NCBI GenBank assembly: GCA_017517705.1
Contig: JAFWYM010000016.1
Span: forward strand, 62,001 to 126,000
Source: Alistipes sp.
Lineage (GTDB): Bacteria > Bacteroidota > Bacteroidia > Bacteroidales > Rikenellaceae
DNA length: 64,000 bases
Direction: 5' to 3'
The position numbers and the translations under genes were made by a program. The notes beneath the pieces are model-generated. The model ran no database searches. It was not told the origin of the DNA and saw nothing but the letters and a program-made list of their open reading frames with translations. How positions within the stretch are numbered: the stretch's first letter is position 1; each line of letters opens with the position of its first letter. This document shows positions 10,801 to 18,486 of this stretch, piece by piece.

Positions 10801-10941
10801 AGAGGCGCCGATAACCGGAGTTCCGGTAGTATCAACTACCACACCCTGTACCTGGTATCTACCCGACTGAGCAAACACCTGGGCGGGAATAGCCATCGCC
10901 AAGATAGCCAAACCCAAACACATAGTTAAGAATTTTCTCAT
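7897..10941 (-). CDS. SusC/RagA family TonB-linked outer-membrane transporter
   Basis: The protein has 1014 residues. A signal peptide (AIPAQVFAQ) is followed by a carboxypeptidase-D-like regulatory domain (YQVQGVVVDTTGTPVIGASV), a TonB box region (DDIVVIGYGTVKKEDMTGSV), the plug with GSRASNGVIIITTKKG, and a beta-barrel ending in LRLNINF. It imports oligosaccharides across the outer membrane using TonB energy, with the SusD protein encoded 18 bp downstream. It follows the MFS porter after a 125-bp gap that contains two hairpins. Length and motifs are normal for the family. Confidence 0.96.
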   Translation of the reverse strand: MRKFLTMCLGLAILAMAIPAQVFAQSGRYQVQGVVVDTTGTPVIGASVVEQGTTNGVTTDVNGQFSLIASSAESVVTVSFIGYVSQSYAANSTELQRVVLAEDSAMIDDIVVIGYGTVKKEDMTGSVVAIKAEDLNRGAVNSPDQLLMGKVPGLLVTPASGEPGTGAQIRIRGNASLNASNDPLIVIDGVPVTGDGGAGMGNPLASVNPDDIDTYTVLKDASATAIYGSRASNGVIIITTKKGKGKGVQVSYNSSYTVKTNSNQIDVLSGKEYYDYITNEYSKVASAADVEKIQSLMGYNGTIYDTNWQDLIYRTAFSTDHAISVYGNTADGNFPYRVSVGANYDQGTVKGGDNTRVNLGVNLSPKFLKDHLSVNVNLKGIYNKSNWTNNAVGDALTFDPTKPVWFYNEDGSINRETANGYFNWGNFDDNGFSPNTNSNVNPLSTLNDYVNYSHTWRSIGNAQIDYKVHGLEDLRFNLNLGYDIAESEGTQYNTIGSFNNIKSGAKDMYKNYTNYNANTLLEFYANYNKSFGDHRLDIMAGYSWQRNYVRYKSIGYYNNDREKLHSDYESVESRMAVPKEYYLISFFGRINYSIGSRYLFTVTVREDATSRFSKRNRWGFFPSAAFAWNIAEEAFLEDQDVLSTLKLRLGWGETGQQDIGDDYYPHIPTYKYYNVGTMQYLPGVEGLLSPLAFNKDIKWETTTTYNAGIDFGFLEGRIRGSVDYYYRHTRDLLSDVSIPLGSNFTNSLKSNIGNMENQGVEVALDFVPIQTQDWTWSVGINGTWQRTIISDLGGNMVKVGEGLSGTGGNSSVHIEGYAPYTFYLYQQAYDADGKPLMNTFVDRNKDGRITEDDKYITGRSATPDFYYGINMQLTYKNWDFGFNGHGSIGNYAINKLAVDNSSTYCGTLAYNYLRNLNENHFRTGFTGNTSTEQAYSDLFIENASFFRLDDVNLGYTFRNIGKSDVNIRVAASVQNVCTISKFSGLDPEDGDPDGVYGTMIPRPRLYTLRLNINF

Positions 10942-11009
10942 AGTGTTTTAGTGTTAGTTAATAAATTGTTAGTAAATAATATTGTTGTGTTTCGTTTTGA
11001 GCACATTTG

Positions 11010-11056
11010 GGTTCGAGCGTCGAGCCAAACCCGTCGGGCAGGCTACCCTACCCGAC
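11010..11056 (-). other. Two hairpins between the MFS porter and susC
   Basis: At 11033-11056 GTCGGGTAGG pairs with CCTGCCCGAC on the minus strand (one mismatch). At 11010-11032 a GGGTT...AACCC stem with inner pairing is adjacent. They lie just before the susC leader and may set the unequal levels of the porter and SusC by processing or partial termination (inference). Confidence 0.5.
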
Positions 11057-11066
11057 AGATAAATCA

Positions 11067-12605
11067 TTACTCCTCCCTACGCTTTGTGCTGATGCCAAAG
11101 ACCGCCAAAGCACCCAGAAGCAACGATACGCCGGCAATCACAAGCATAATGATCTGGCCACTCTGGAACTTCTTCATCTCGGTCTTTACAGGCTCTGCCT
11201 CAGCAACAACCTCCTCGGTTGCTATCTCCTCAGCAACAACCTCCTCGGCTACAACCTCCTCGGATGCTACCTCCTCAGCGACAACCTCAAACTCGAGCAC
11301 CTCGGCCTCGGCGGGCTGCTCTGCAACCTCGCCAACAACCTCAGTCTCGGTCTTATCCTCAACAACGGGCACCTCGACATACTTTGTCTGACCTCCAAAC
11401 GTCATAAACAACACACCACCAACAAGCGATGCTACGATCTGCGGGAGACAGATGGTGCAGTTGAATAGACCCATATACGAGCCGAGCGACTTGCCGGTGA
11501 GGGCGTTAGTAAGAAGTGCAAAGGGCAGTGCCAACATTGCCGCCCAGGCGCAACCGATAAGCAAGAACGACACGAAGAGCAGATACTGATCGTGGATAAA
11601 ATAGGTCGAGATGAAACCTACAGCACCGAGCACCAAGCTCAACGAGTAGGCAACCTTTGCGTTGCGGAACATAGGGATAACCATAGCCCAGAGAATCGAG
11701 CCTACGGCCTGCACAGCAAAGAGGACACCTGTCCAGTCACCAGCCTCCTGATACGCCTTTGTTGTGGGGTCGATAGCATCCCACACGGTCTCAGCAATAC
11801 CACCCGTAGTGTATGTCCACATATAGAGGAACGCAAACCACGAGAAGAACTGCACGAGGCCAATCTGCCAGAAGGCCTTAGGCGCATGGAACAAGAGGCT
11901 AAGAAGATTTGTGTTCTCCTCCTTATCCTCCTTCTTGATGTTGTTATACTTGGCATAATCCTCGGGATTCCACTCCTTGACCTTAGCTCCCGTGTAGAGC
12001 ACACAGAGAATAAGGATGGCAGCACCGATATAGAACGACCACGTTACCGAAGCGGGTATCTGACCCTCGGGAGCAACACTCTGCACACCCAGCCAAGTGA
12101 AGATGTAGGGGAAGAGGTAACCCACCAACGAGCCTGCATTACACAAGAGGCTCTGAATAGAGTAGGCCTTGGTCTTCTGCTCCTCGTTGACCATATCGCC
12201 CACCATCATCTTGAAGGGCTGCATGGCCATATTGATCGAGGTGTCGAGCAACATCAACATCACAGCACCAAAGGCCAATGCCGCCTTTACCGTGAGGTTG
12301 AAGCTTCCCGAGTTGGGAAGTAGCGCCATAACGATGATGGCCACAATAGCACCGATGTAGAGGTAGGGCTTACGACGTCCCCACTTGCACCACGTCTTGT
12401 CGCTCAGCGAGCCGACGATGGGCTGTACGATCATACCCATCAACGGGGGCAAAACCCAGAAGAAACTCAACGTGTGGGGGTCGGCACCTAACGTTGCAAA
12501 GATACGGCTGATGTTGGCGCTCTGAAGAGCGTAGGCAATCTGCACGCCAAAGAATCCGAAACTCAGATTCCACATCTGCCAGAATGAAAGTGTAGGCTTT
12601 TGCAT
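11067..12605 (-). CDS. MFS sugar transporter (SLC45/GPH-like) with an acidic periplasmic loop
   Basis: The protein has 512 residues with twelve predicted membrane segments, opening with LSFWQMWNLSFGFFGVQIAYA and carrying the GRRKPYLYIGA loop and the LLDTSINMAMQPFKMMVGDMV segment typical of Bacteroidetes maltose/sucrose-type porters. Its job is inner-membrane uptake of the sugars released by the operon. Between the last two membrane segments (about residues 397-480) lies an unusual Glu/Val/Ala-rich insert made of imperfect AEEVV-type repeats; topology places it in the periplasm. It is the first gene of the leftward operon, with a recognisable promoter at 12710-12741 in minus orientation. The family is secure and the sugar is inferred. 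Confidence 0.88.
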   Translation of the reverse strand: MQKPTLSFWQMWNLSFGFFGVQIAYALQSANISRIFATLGADPHTLSFFWVLPPLMGMIVQPIVGSLSDKTWCKWGRRKPYLYIGAIVAIIVMALLPNSGSFNLTVKAALAFGAVMLMLLDTSINMAMQPFKMMVGDMVNEEQKTKAYSIQSLLCNAGSLVGYLFPYIFTWLGVQSVAPEGQIPASVTWSFYIGAAILILCVLYTGAKVKEWNPEDYAKYNNIKKEDKEENTNLLSLLFHAPKAFWQIGLVQFFSWFAFLYMWTYTTGGIAETVWDAIDPTTKAYQEAGDWTGVLFAVQAVGSILWAMVIPMFRNAKVAYSLSLVLGAVGFISTYFIHDQYLLFVSFLLIGCAWAAMLALPFALLTNALTGKSLGSYMGLFNCTICLPQIVASLVGGVLFMTFGGQTKYVEVPVVEDKTETEVVGEVAEQPAEAEVLEFEVVAEEVASEEVVAEEVVAEEIATEEVVAEAEPVKTEMKKFQSGQIIMLVIAGVSLLLGALAVFGISTKRREE

Positions 12606-12653
12606 ATTTTAAAAATTTTTAATAATTATTCGTCCGTTGTCCCAGTTTTGAGG

Positions 12654-12667
12654 ATTGTATATACAAT
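12654..12667. promoter_or_regulatory. Perfect 14-bp palindrome in the MFS leader
   Basis: ATTGTATATACAAT is a perfect inverted repeat about 50 bp upstream of the MFS start and downstream of its predicted transcription start. It could be an operator for the sugar operon. Only the symmetry supports this. Confidence 0.3.
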
Positions 12668-12709
12668 GAGTTTTTTAAAAAATTTAATAACTACACTCCT
12701 CCAACACTA

Positions 12710-12741
12710 CAAATTTTACAAAAAAAAGTCAAACAAACAAA
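12710..12741 (-). promoter_or_regulatory. Bacteroidetes-type promoter for the Sus-like operon
   Basis: In minus orientation TTTG (12741-12738), a 20-bp spacer and AAAATTTG (12717-12710) match the -33/-7 pattern except for the first -7 base. The predicted start near 12704 gives a leader of about 100 nt before the MFS gene. Confidence 0.5.
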
Positions 12742-12833
12742 TCAATTCTACCCAAATGGTAGTTTTCTGCGACGAATTGCGTGTTTTCGAGACCGAACGG
12801 AGATACTCTGCGCAACACTGGCACGATATTGGG

Positions 12834-12853
12834 ATAATAGCTTAAGCTATAAT
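12834..12853. promoter_or_regulatory. 20-bp near-perfect palindrome in the divergent control region
   Basis: The sequence centred on AGCTTAAGCT pairs over 20 bp with one mismatch. It lies between the divergent Sus-like operon and the LytS-type kinase gene, about 70 bp upstream of the kinase promoter. It is a candidate regulator-binding site. The rest of the 350-bp gap (12606-12957) shows only the two promoters and the 12654 palindrome. Confidence 0.35.
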
Positions 12854-12921
12854 AGTGGCAAATCGAGGAGCAACAGAGACGGAATAGGGGCTGAGAGATG
12901 TGTGGCTGTAGGCAGGAAAAG

Positions 12922-12952
12922 TTGGAAGATTGATTTTATTTGCGTATATTTG
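12922..12952 (+). promoter_or_regulatory. Promoter of the LytS-type kinase gene
   Basis: TTG at 12922-12924, a 20-bp spacer and TATATTTG at 12945-12952 match the Bacteroidetes consensus exactly. The transcript should begin about 5-6 bases downstream, at or next to the ATG at 12958, which implies a leaderless message. Confidence 0.75.
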
Positions 12953-12957
12953 TCGCT

Positions 12958-14343
12958 ATGAATCGATTTCGCTCAATAAACAACACGACCATAGTCCTAC
13001 TGTTTGCGCTGCTACACTTCGCCGTGTCGATAGTGTCGCGTGGGCTGAACTACTACGACGATATTCCGCTGACGATACTCACCATAACGATGGTCATCGT
13101 GGTATCGATGCGCAACAACACACGTGTCGAGATGATGGCCGTACTGACCCTTGTTGCTACTCTCTTAGGCTTCATCTTCGGCTCGTGGCTATGGGAGCCG
13201 TTGATGCTTATCGTAAAGAGCAGCTACCTGGCACCCGCCATATCTACATTCCTAATAACCACCATATTAGGCCTTGCCATAGATCGCATAACACTGCGCG
13301 TAAAACGTCTGCGCAGCAACAACAACGAACACTCCATAAAGCCCCAAAACATCACCATCATAGCCATATCGATTCTTATCCTGCGCATGATCTACGTGGC
13401 GATGGATAGAGCCAAGATATTTACCGAGGGCATGCTCTTCTCGAGCATCATGGATGTATTGGGCAACAGCTGGGCACTGCTACTGCTGCTGGCGGGAAAC
13501 ATCATACTCACACTCAACGTCACACGCTACACATCGAGAGAGAAGAAGCACAAAATGACGACGCTGACGCTGGCAATATCGACACTCACGATTCCCTTCC
13601 TCTCGGCACTACTCATCTACTTCGACATACCGCTGATGCAGGAGCCCGGAGATAGCATCGAGGAGTTTATACGCAAACTCTCAGCATCGCTACTTATCGA
13701 CCTGATAATCATCACTGTATGCTACCTCGTACAGACGGCCATGCGTTCGCGAAGAGCGCTGCGCGAAGAGCGCGAACTGAAGCACCGCACGGAGTATCAG
13801 TACGAACGCCTGAAACAGCAGATAAACCCCCATTTTCTGTTCAACTCATTAGGCATCCTCGACTACCTCGTGCAGGAGCATGAAACAGAGCGTGCAAGCG
13901 CCTTCATACGTAAACTCGCGGGCACGTATCGCTATATGCTCAGCAACGACAACAAGCCTCTTGTAAAGCTCAGCGAGGAGATAGAGTTTACGACGAAGTA
14001 TATCGACTTGCTGAAGGAGCGATTTATCGAAGGAATGGTTGTTGAATGGGAGGTAGAGGAGCAACTTATGAATAGGTTGGTTGTGCCCTGTGCACTCCAA
14101 CTATTGGTCGAAAATGCTACTAAGCACAACATCGTGAGCGGCGAGACTCCGCTACACATAAACATAGCCACCGAGAACGACACGCTGATCGTGAGAAACA
14201 ACCTACAATTACGCACCCACGGACAGCCGTCGACACACCTCGGCCTGGCAAACATACGACGCCAGTATCTCGACATCACCGGCCGCGAGATAAGCGTCGA
14301 GAAAAGCGATAAAGAATTTATAGTAAAACTCCCGATAGTATGA
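12958..14343 (+). CDS. LytS/YehU-type membrane sensor histidine kinase
   Basis: The protein has 461 residues from the ATG at 12958. A TTG 18 bases upstream is in frame but lies inside the promoter, so it is rejected as the start. The N-terminal half has about six to eight hydrophobic segments (residues 10-260). A coiled stretch (RALREERELKHRTEYQYERLK) precedes the His_kinase motif NPHFLFNSLG with the phospho-accepting His, and a HATPase region contains PCALQLLVENATKHNI. It phosphorylates the LytTR regulator whose gene overlaps its stop by 4 bp. The signal sensed is unknown. Both the upstream sugar operon and the downstream polysaccharide export genes are possible targets. Confidence 0.9.
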   Translation: MNRFRSINNTTIVLLFALLHFAVSIVSRGLNYYDDIPLTILTITMVIVVSMRNNTRVEMMAVLTLVATLLGFIFGSWLWEPLMLIVKSSYLAPAISTFLITTILGLAIDRITLRVKRLRSNNNEHSIKPQNITIIAISILILRMIYVAMDRAKIFTEGMLFSSIMDVLGNSWALLLLLAGNIILTLNVTRYTSREKKHKMTTLTLAISTLTIPFLSALLIYFDIPLMQEPGDSIEEFIRKLSASLLIDLIIITVCYLVQTAMRSRRALREERELKHRTEYQYERLKQQINPHFLFNSLGILDYLVQEHETERASAFIRKLAGTYRYMLSNDNKPLVKLSEEIEFTTKYIDLLKERFIEGMVVEWEVEEQLMNRLVVPCALQLLVENATKHNIVSGETPLHINIATENDTLIVRNNLQLRTHGQPSTHLGLANIRRQYLDITGREISVEKSDKEFIVKLPIV

Positions 14344-15116
14344 TAAAAGTGCTAATCGTAGAGGACGAGATCCCTGCGCAGATAAACCTCAAAAAACTTA
14401 TCGACAAGTGCTGCCCCGACAGCCGCATCGTCATGACCCTCAGCTCAGTGCGCTCGACAATAAAGTGGTTAGAGGAGAATCCCGAGGGTGCCGACGTGAT
14501 ATTCATGGATGTGGAACTCTCGGATGGTGTCTGCTTCGACATCTTCGACAAGATAAACATAACGGCGGAGGTTATCATCACCACCGCCTACGACAACTAC
14601 GCCGTCAACGCATTCAAGGTTAACAGCGTAGACTACTTGCTAAAGCCCATCGAGGAGAGGGAGCTGACGCGAGCATGGGAACGCTGCCGCGAGCGCCTCG
14701 AGCAGCGCACCTCGCCGAGCCTCGAGGCCCTCATCGACATAGTGTCGAGGGCGGGAGCACCCAAGGACAAGGAGTACAAAAAGCGCTTTATCGTAAAGAC
14801 CGGCGAGAAGATTATCATCATCCCCATCGACGATATAGCCTACTGCTATTCAGAGGATAAGAGCACCTATGCCATCTGTCGCAACGGCTCACGACGCCTC
14901 CTGGACTACTCGCTCGACACGGTGCAGGAGATGCTCGACCCGAAGCTCTTCTTCCGCATATCGCGAAGCTACATCGTATCGATAAACTCCATCGAAAACA
15001 TCTCGAAATACTTAGGCACACGACTGAAACTACAGCTCACACCACGCTCCGAAGATGATGTTGTCGTGAGCCGCAGCCGCACATCCGACTTCCTGGAGTG
15101 GCTCGACAACAACTAA
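14340..15116 (+). CDS. LytTR-family response regulator
   Basis: The protein has 258 residues. The receiver domain shows the acidic cluster VEDE, the phospho-acceptor Asp in VIFMDVELSDG, the Thr of ITTAYD and the Lys of YLLKPIEE. The C-terminal LytTR DNA-binding domain starts near residue 140 (RFIVKTGEKIIIIPIDDIAY) and contains FFRISRSYIVSINSI. Its ATG overlaps the kinase stop codon (ATGA), so the two are translationally coupled and form a two-component pair. The targets cannot be read from the sequence. Confidence 0.93.
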   Translation: MIKVLIVEDEIPAQINLKKLIDKCCPDSRIVMTLSSVRSTIKWLEENPEGADVIFMDVELSDGVCFDIFDKINITAEVIITTAYDNYAVNAFKVNSVDYLLKPIEERELTRAWERCRERLEQRTSPSLEALIDIVSRAGAPKDKEYKKRFIVKTGEKIIIIPIDDIAYCYSEDKSTYAICRNGSRRLLDYSLDTVQEMLDPKLFFRISRSYIVSINSIENISKYLGTRLKLQLTPRSEDDVVVSRSRTSDFLEWLDNN

Positions 15117-15163
15117 ACGAAAATAAAAACGCACGAGAATAGCGCGATGTAGCATATTTTTTG

Positions 15164-15171
15164 TATATTTG
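15164..15171 (+). promoter_or_regulatory. -7 element of the polysaccharide export operon
   Basis: TATATTTG lies 71 bp upstream of the ATG at 15243, with a T-rich stretch just before it and no clear TTG at the -33 position. It is a plausible start for the export genes, independent of the two-component pair. Confidence 0.5.
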
Positions 15172-15242
15172 CACGGTTATTGGCCGCAGTGTTGAGATGG
15201 CTGAGGCATTTGTGCAAACCATATAGAAATAGTGCAAAAAAT

Positions 15243-16043
15243 ATGAGATATTTTAAGTTGCTAATACTCGGATTAGTAGTGATGCTTTGTGCTTGCAATG
15301 CACAGCGACGCGTACTATACCTTCAGGATGTGGAGAGTGGCTCAGAGATAGTGCTCCCCGAAAACTACATCATACGCCTGAAACCCTTAGACCAGATAAC
15401 GGTCGTTGTCAACAGCAAGAATCCCGAGCTCGCAATGCCCTTCAACACCTCGACGAGCTACAACGCCCTCAATGGCACGGTGACAAACAGCACCGCCAAC
15501 GAGAGCAGCCTCCAGGTACTTACCGTCGACAGCAAGGGTTATATCGCACTCCCCGTTATTGGCAAGGTTAAGGTCGGAGGCCTCACACGCGAGGAGGCCG
15601 AGGCCAAGATCGAGAAGATGATAATCGATGGCGAGTACATCGCCGACCCGAAGGTCAACGTGCGCTTCGCCAACCTTACAGTGTCGATCATAGGCGAGGT
15701 GACAAAGCCCGGACGCTACAACATAAACAAGGATCAGCTCACGATATTCGAGGCATTGGCCCTCGCAGGCGACATGACCATCTACGGTAACCGTGAGGAT
15801 GTAGCCATCATTCGCGAGAAGGAGGGCAAGAGCATCGTCACGAAGCTCGACCTACGCTCGCAGGATATATTCTCGTCGCCCTACTTCTACATAGAGCAGA
15901 ACGACGTCATCATCGTAAGTCCCAACAAATACAAGGCGGCAACGGCGGAGATTAATCAGAACCGCTCATTCTGGATATCGCTCACATCAACAGCAATATC
16001 GTTGGCCACATTGGTAATAACCATCCTCACAGTAAGCAAATAG
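15243..16043 (+). CDS. Wza-like polysaccharide export outer-membrane lipoprotein
   Basis: The protein has 266 residues from the ATG at 15243, chosen because it directly starts a lipoprotein signal (MRYFKLLILGLVVMLCAC, Cys18); an upstream in-frame ATG at 15180 would add 21 non-signal residues. A polysaccharide export domain (residues about 40-130, IRLKPLDQITVVV to GLTREEAEAKI) is followed by a SLBB domain (VSIIGEVTKPGRYNI) and a C-terminal hydrophobic anchor (SLTSTAISLATLVITILTV). It would form the outer-membrane exit pore for capsule or exopolysaccharide with the tyrosine kinase encoded 16 bp downstream. Confidence 0.9.
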   Translation: MRYFKLLILGLVVMLCACNAQRRVLYLQDVESGSEIVLPENYIIRLKPLDQITVVVNSKNPELAMPFNTSTSYNALNGTVTNSTANESSLQVLTVDSKGYIALPVIGKVKVGGLTREEAEAKIEKMIIDGEYIADPKVNVRFANLTVSIIGEVTKPGRYNINKDQLTIFEALALAGDMTIYGNREDVAIIREKEGKSIVTKLDLRSQDIFSSPYFYIEQNDVIIVSPNKYKAATAEINQNRSFWISLTSTAISLATLVITILTVSK

Positions 16044-16059
16044 TAATACATCCACAGCT

Positions 16060-18483
16060 ATGTCGGAGAATACGAATACACAGCAGGCAACAACAGAGCC
16101 TAAGGGTCGCAATCTCTCGCTTAACGACCTGCTACAACTTATATTGTCAAACTGGTATTGGTTCATCATCTCACTGCTCATGTGTGGTGGTATAGCCTTC
16201 TTCTACCTGCACCGCACAGCCCCCATATACCAGCGTACGGCCACCGTCCTTGTGAAAGACTCGCGTAAGGGTTCGGGCACAGAGGTTACGGCTTTCAACG
16301 ACCTCCTCGGAGGTATGGGGCGCCGCTCGGTGGATAACGAGATACACATCTTCCAGTCGCGAAAACTTATGGAGCAGGTCGTTAAGAAGTACGACCTCAC
16401 CACACGCTATACGACGGAGGGACGCATACGCACGACAGATATGTATGGCCGAGCACCCTTGCTCGTTAAGTTCCTCACGGCAAAACCCTCAGATATGGGA
16501 TCGCTACGCTACAAGGTGGATGAGTCGGGCATTATCACACTCTTCGACTTCTGCGACGAGGAGGGCTCCATCCGCAATGCCGAGGGTAGCATCAAGCTGC
16601 AAGCGGGAGATACCGTGGCCACACCTCTGGGCAACATCACCCTGATAGCTACCCCCTACCTCGAGCGCTACGGCCACCGCGAGATTAAGGTCACGAAGCT
16701 ACCACTAAACGAGGTTACGGAGAGCTATCGCCGCCAGCTTAAGTGCGAGATTGCCGACAAGCAGGCCTCGGTCATCGCCATCACGATGAACGACCAAGTG
16801 CCCCTACGTGCCGAGAATGTCATCAACGGCATCATCGACGCCTACAACATCGACGCCATCGAGGATAAGCAGGCTATATCGAACCTCACCGAGGAGTTTA
16901 TCAACGAGCGCCTCCTATCGCTCGGCGAGGAGCTCAACCTTGCCGATAGCGACATCGCCTCGTTCAAGCAGCAGAATCGTCTCTATAGCCCCGAGAATGA
17001 GGCTCTGCTCGGCGCCGAGGAGCTCAAGCAGCTACGCAAGGATGTGCTCTCACTGGAGGCTAATCGCGAGATGGCGGAGTATATCCTGGCGTATATCCGC
17101 GATACAAACAACCCCAATGCCCTCATTCCCGCAGCTACGGTAACGATGAGTGGTGCCTCTACAGCCCTCGCAACACAGATTGAGCAGTACAACAAGAACG
17201 TATTGCAGTATGAGCGTCTGCGCTCATCGTCGTCACAGAGCAACCCCATAATCACCGACCTCGAGATGCAGCTTGCCGACGTGCGCAGGGCCATTGAGTC
17301 GTCGCTCGCGTCGCACATCGAGGGTCTGAACCTGCAGATTGAGCAGGTAAATCGCCAGCAGAATATCGCCGACTCGAAGATGTACAGCTCGCCCACAAAG
17401 GAGAAGGAGCTACTCTCCAAGGCACGCCAGCAGAAGGTTAAGGAGGAGTTGTATATCTACCTGCTCACGAAGCTCGAGGAGAATGCTCTCACGGGAGCTA
17501 CTGCCGAGAGCAACGCCCGCATCATCGACAAGGCCTATGGCAGCAACCTGCCCATAAGCCCCAAGCGCCCGCTCATATACCTCATTGCCGTGGTGCTGGG
17601 TCTGGCCATACCCTTTGCCATCCTCTACCTCCGCGAGATACTCAACACCTCGGTACGTTCACGCCGCGACATCGAGGAGGTGCTCACCGCCCCCTTCCTT
17701 GGCGACGTACCACAGTATGGAGGCAAGACCGTTGGTGGCATCATCGTCAAGGATGATGGCCGTGATGCGCTCTCAGAGTCGTTCCGCATGATACGCACAA
17801 ACCTCAGCTTCATGTCCGTAGACAAGGAGGTTAAGGTCATAATGCTCACCTCGTCAATACCTCATAGTGGCAAGACCTTCGTGTCGCTCAACCTTGCAGC
17901 TACCCTTGCTGCCTCGGGTAAGAACACCGTAGTCATCGATTTCGACCTCCGTCGTCGCACCCTCTCGAAGACTATGGGCCACCGCAACGACCGACGTGGT
18001 ATGACGGGATACCTCACCAACAAGATAGCATCCATCGATGATATCATATATAAGAGCGAGGAGGAGCCCAACCTAAGCTTCATCTTCTCGGGGCCTCAGC
18101 CACCCAACCCCACCGAGATGCTTATGTCGCAGCGCGTAGACCAATTTATCGAGGAGCTACGTGGCCGCTTCGACTATATCATCATCGATAGCGTCCCCGC
18201 TATGGCTGTTGCCGACGCCCTTATCATCGACCGACTCGTCGACCTCACCGTATATATCATACGTCAGGGCAACCTCGACCGTCGTCACCTACCCGATATT
18301 GAGAACCTCTACCGCGAGAAGAAGTTCCGCAATATGAGCATCATCCTCAATGGCGTGACACATAGCAAGCGTACCTATGGCTACGGCTACGGTTATGGCT
18401 ATGGCTACTATAGCGAGAATGAGGATAACACGACACTACAGCGCCGCTGGCGAAAGTTCAGAGGCCTATTCACAAAACGATAG
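16060..18483 (+). CDS. Wzc-like polysaccharide co-polymerase with tyrosine autokinase domain
   Basis: The protein has 807 residues. A Wzz domain with a first membrane segment (WYWFIISLLMCGGIAFFYLH, near residue 28), a long periplasmic coiled region (about 270-460) and a second membrane segment (LIYLIAVVLGLAIPFAILYL) lead into a BY-kinase domain. That domain has Walker A SIPHSGKTF, Walker A' VVIDFDLRRR and Walker B FDYIIIDSVP. The tail carries a Tyr cluster (YGYGYGYGYGYY) that is the usual autophosphorylation site. It controls chain length and export with the Wza-like pore. No glycosyltransferases follow, so the export pair is detached from a full biosynthesis locus here. Confidence 0.93.
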   Translation: MSENTNTQQATTEPKGRNLSLNDLLQLILSNWYWFIISLLMCGGIAFFYLHRTAPIYQRTATVLVKDSRKGSGTEVTAFNDLLGGMGRRSVDNEIHIFQSRKLMEQVVKKYDLTTRYTTEGRIRTTDMYGRAPLLVKFLTAKPSDMGSLRYKVDESGIITLFDFCDEEGSIRNAEGSIKLQAGDTVATPLGNITLIATPYLERYGHREIKVTKLPLNEVTESYRRQLKCEIADKQASVIAITMNDQVPLRAENVINGIIDAYNIDAIEDKQAISNLTEEFINERLLSLGEELNLADSDIASFKQQNRLYSPENEALLGAEELKQLRKDVLSLEANREMAEYILAYIRDTNNPNALIPAATVTMSGASTALATQIEQYNKNVLQYERLRSSSSQSNPIITDLEMQLADVRRAIESSLASHIEGLNLQIEQVNRQQNIADSKMYSSPTKEKELLSKARQQKVKEELYIYLLTKLEENALTGATAESNARIIDKAYGSNLPISPKRPLIYLIAVVLGLAIPFAILYLREILNTSVRSRRDIEEVLTAPFLGDVPQYGGKTVGGIIVKDDGRDALSESFRMIRTNLSFMSVDKEVKVIMLTSSIPHSGKTFVSLNLAATLAASGKNTVVIDFDLRRRTLSKTMGHRNDRRGMTGYLTNKIASIDDIIYKSEEEPNLSFIFSGPQPPNPTEMLMSQRVDQFIEELRGRFDYIIIDSVPAMAVADALIIDRLVDLTVYIIRQGNLDRRHLPDIENLYREKKFRNMSIILNGVTHSKRTYGYGYGYGYGYYSENEDNTTLQRRWRKFRGLFTKR

Positions 18484-18486
18484 GTT

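Noticed and set aside
9535..10929. A 464-codon open frame antisense to susC, and similar long frames opposite the porin (20885-22090) and the GH53 and SusE-like genes
   Set aside because: The codon pattern is that of the reverse strand of real genes, the translations have no recognisable domain, and the sense genes are certain.
12940..12957. TTG start for the LytS-type kinase, 18 bases upstream of the ATG
   Set aside because: It lies before and inside the TATATTTG promoter element, so it would not be in the transcript.
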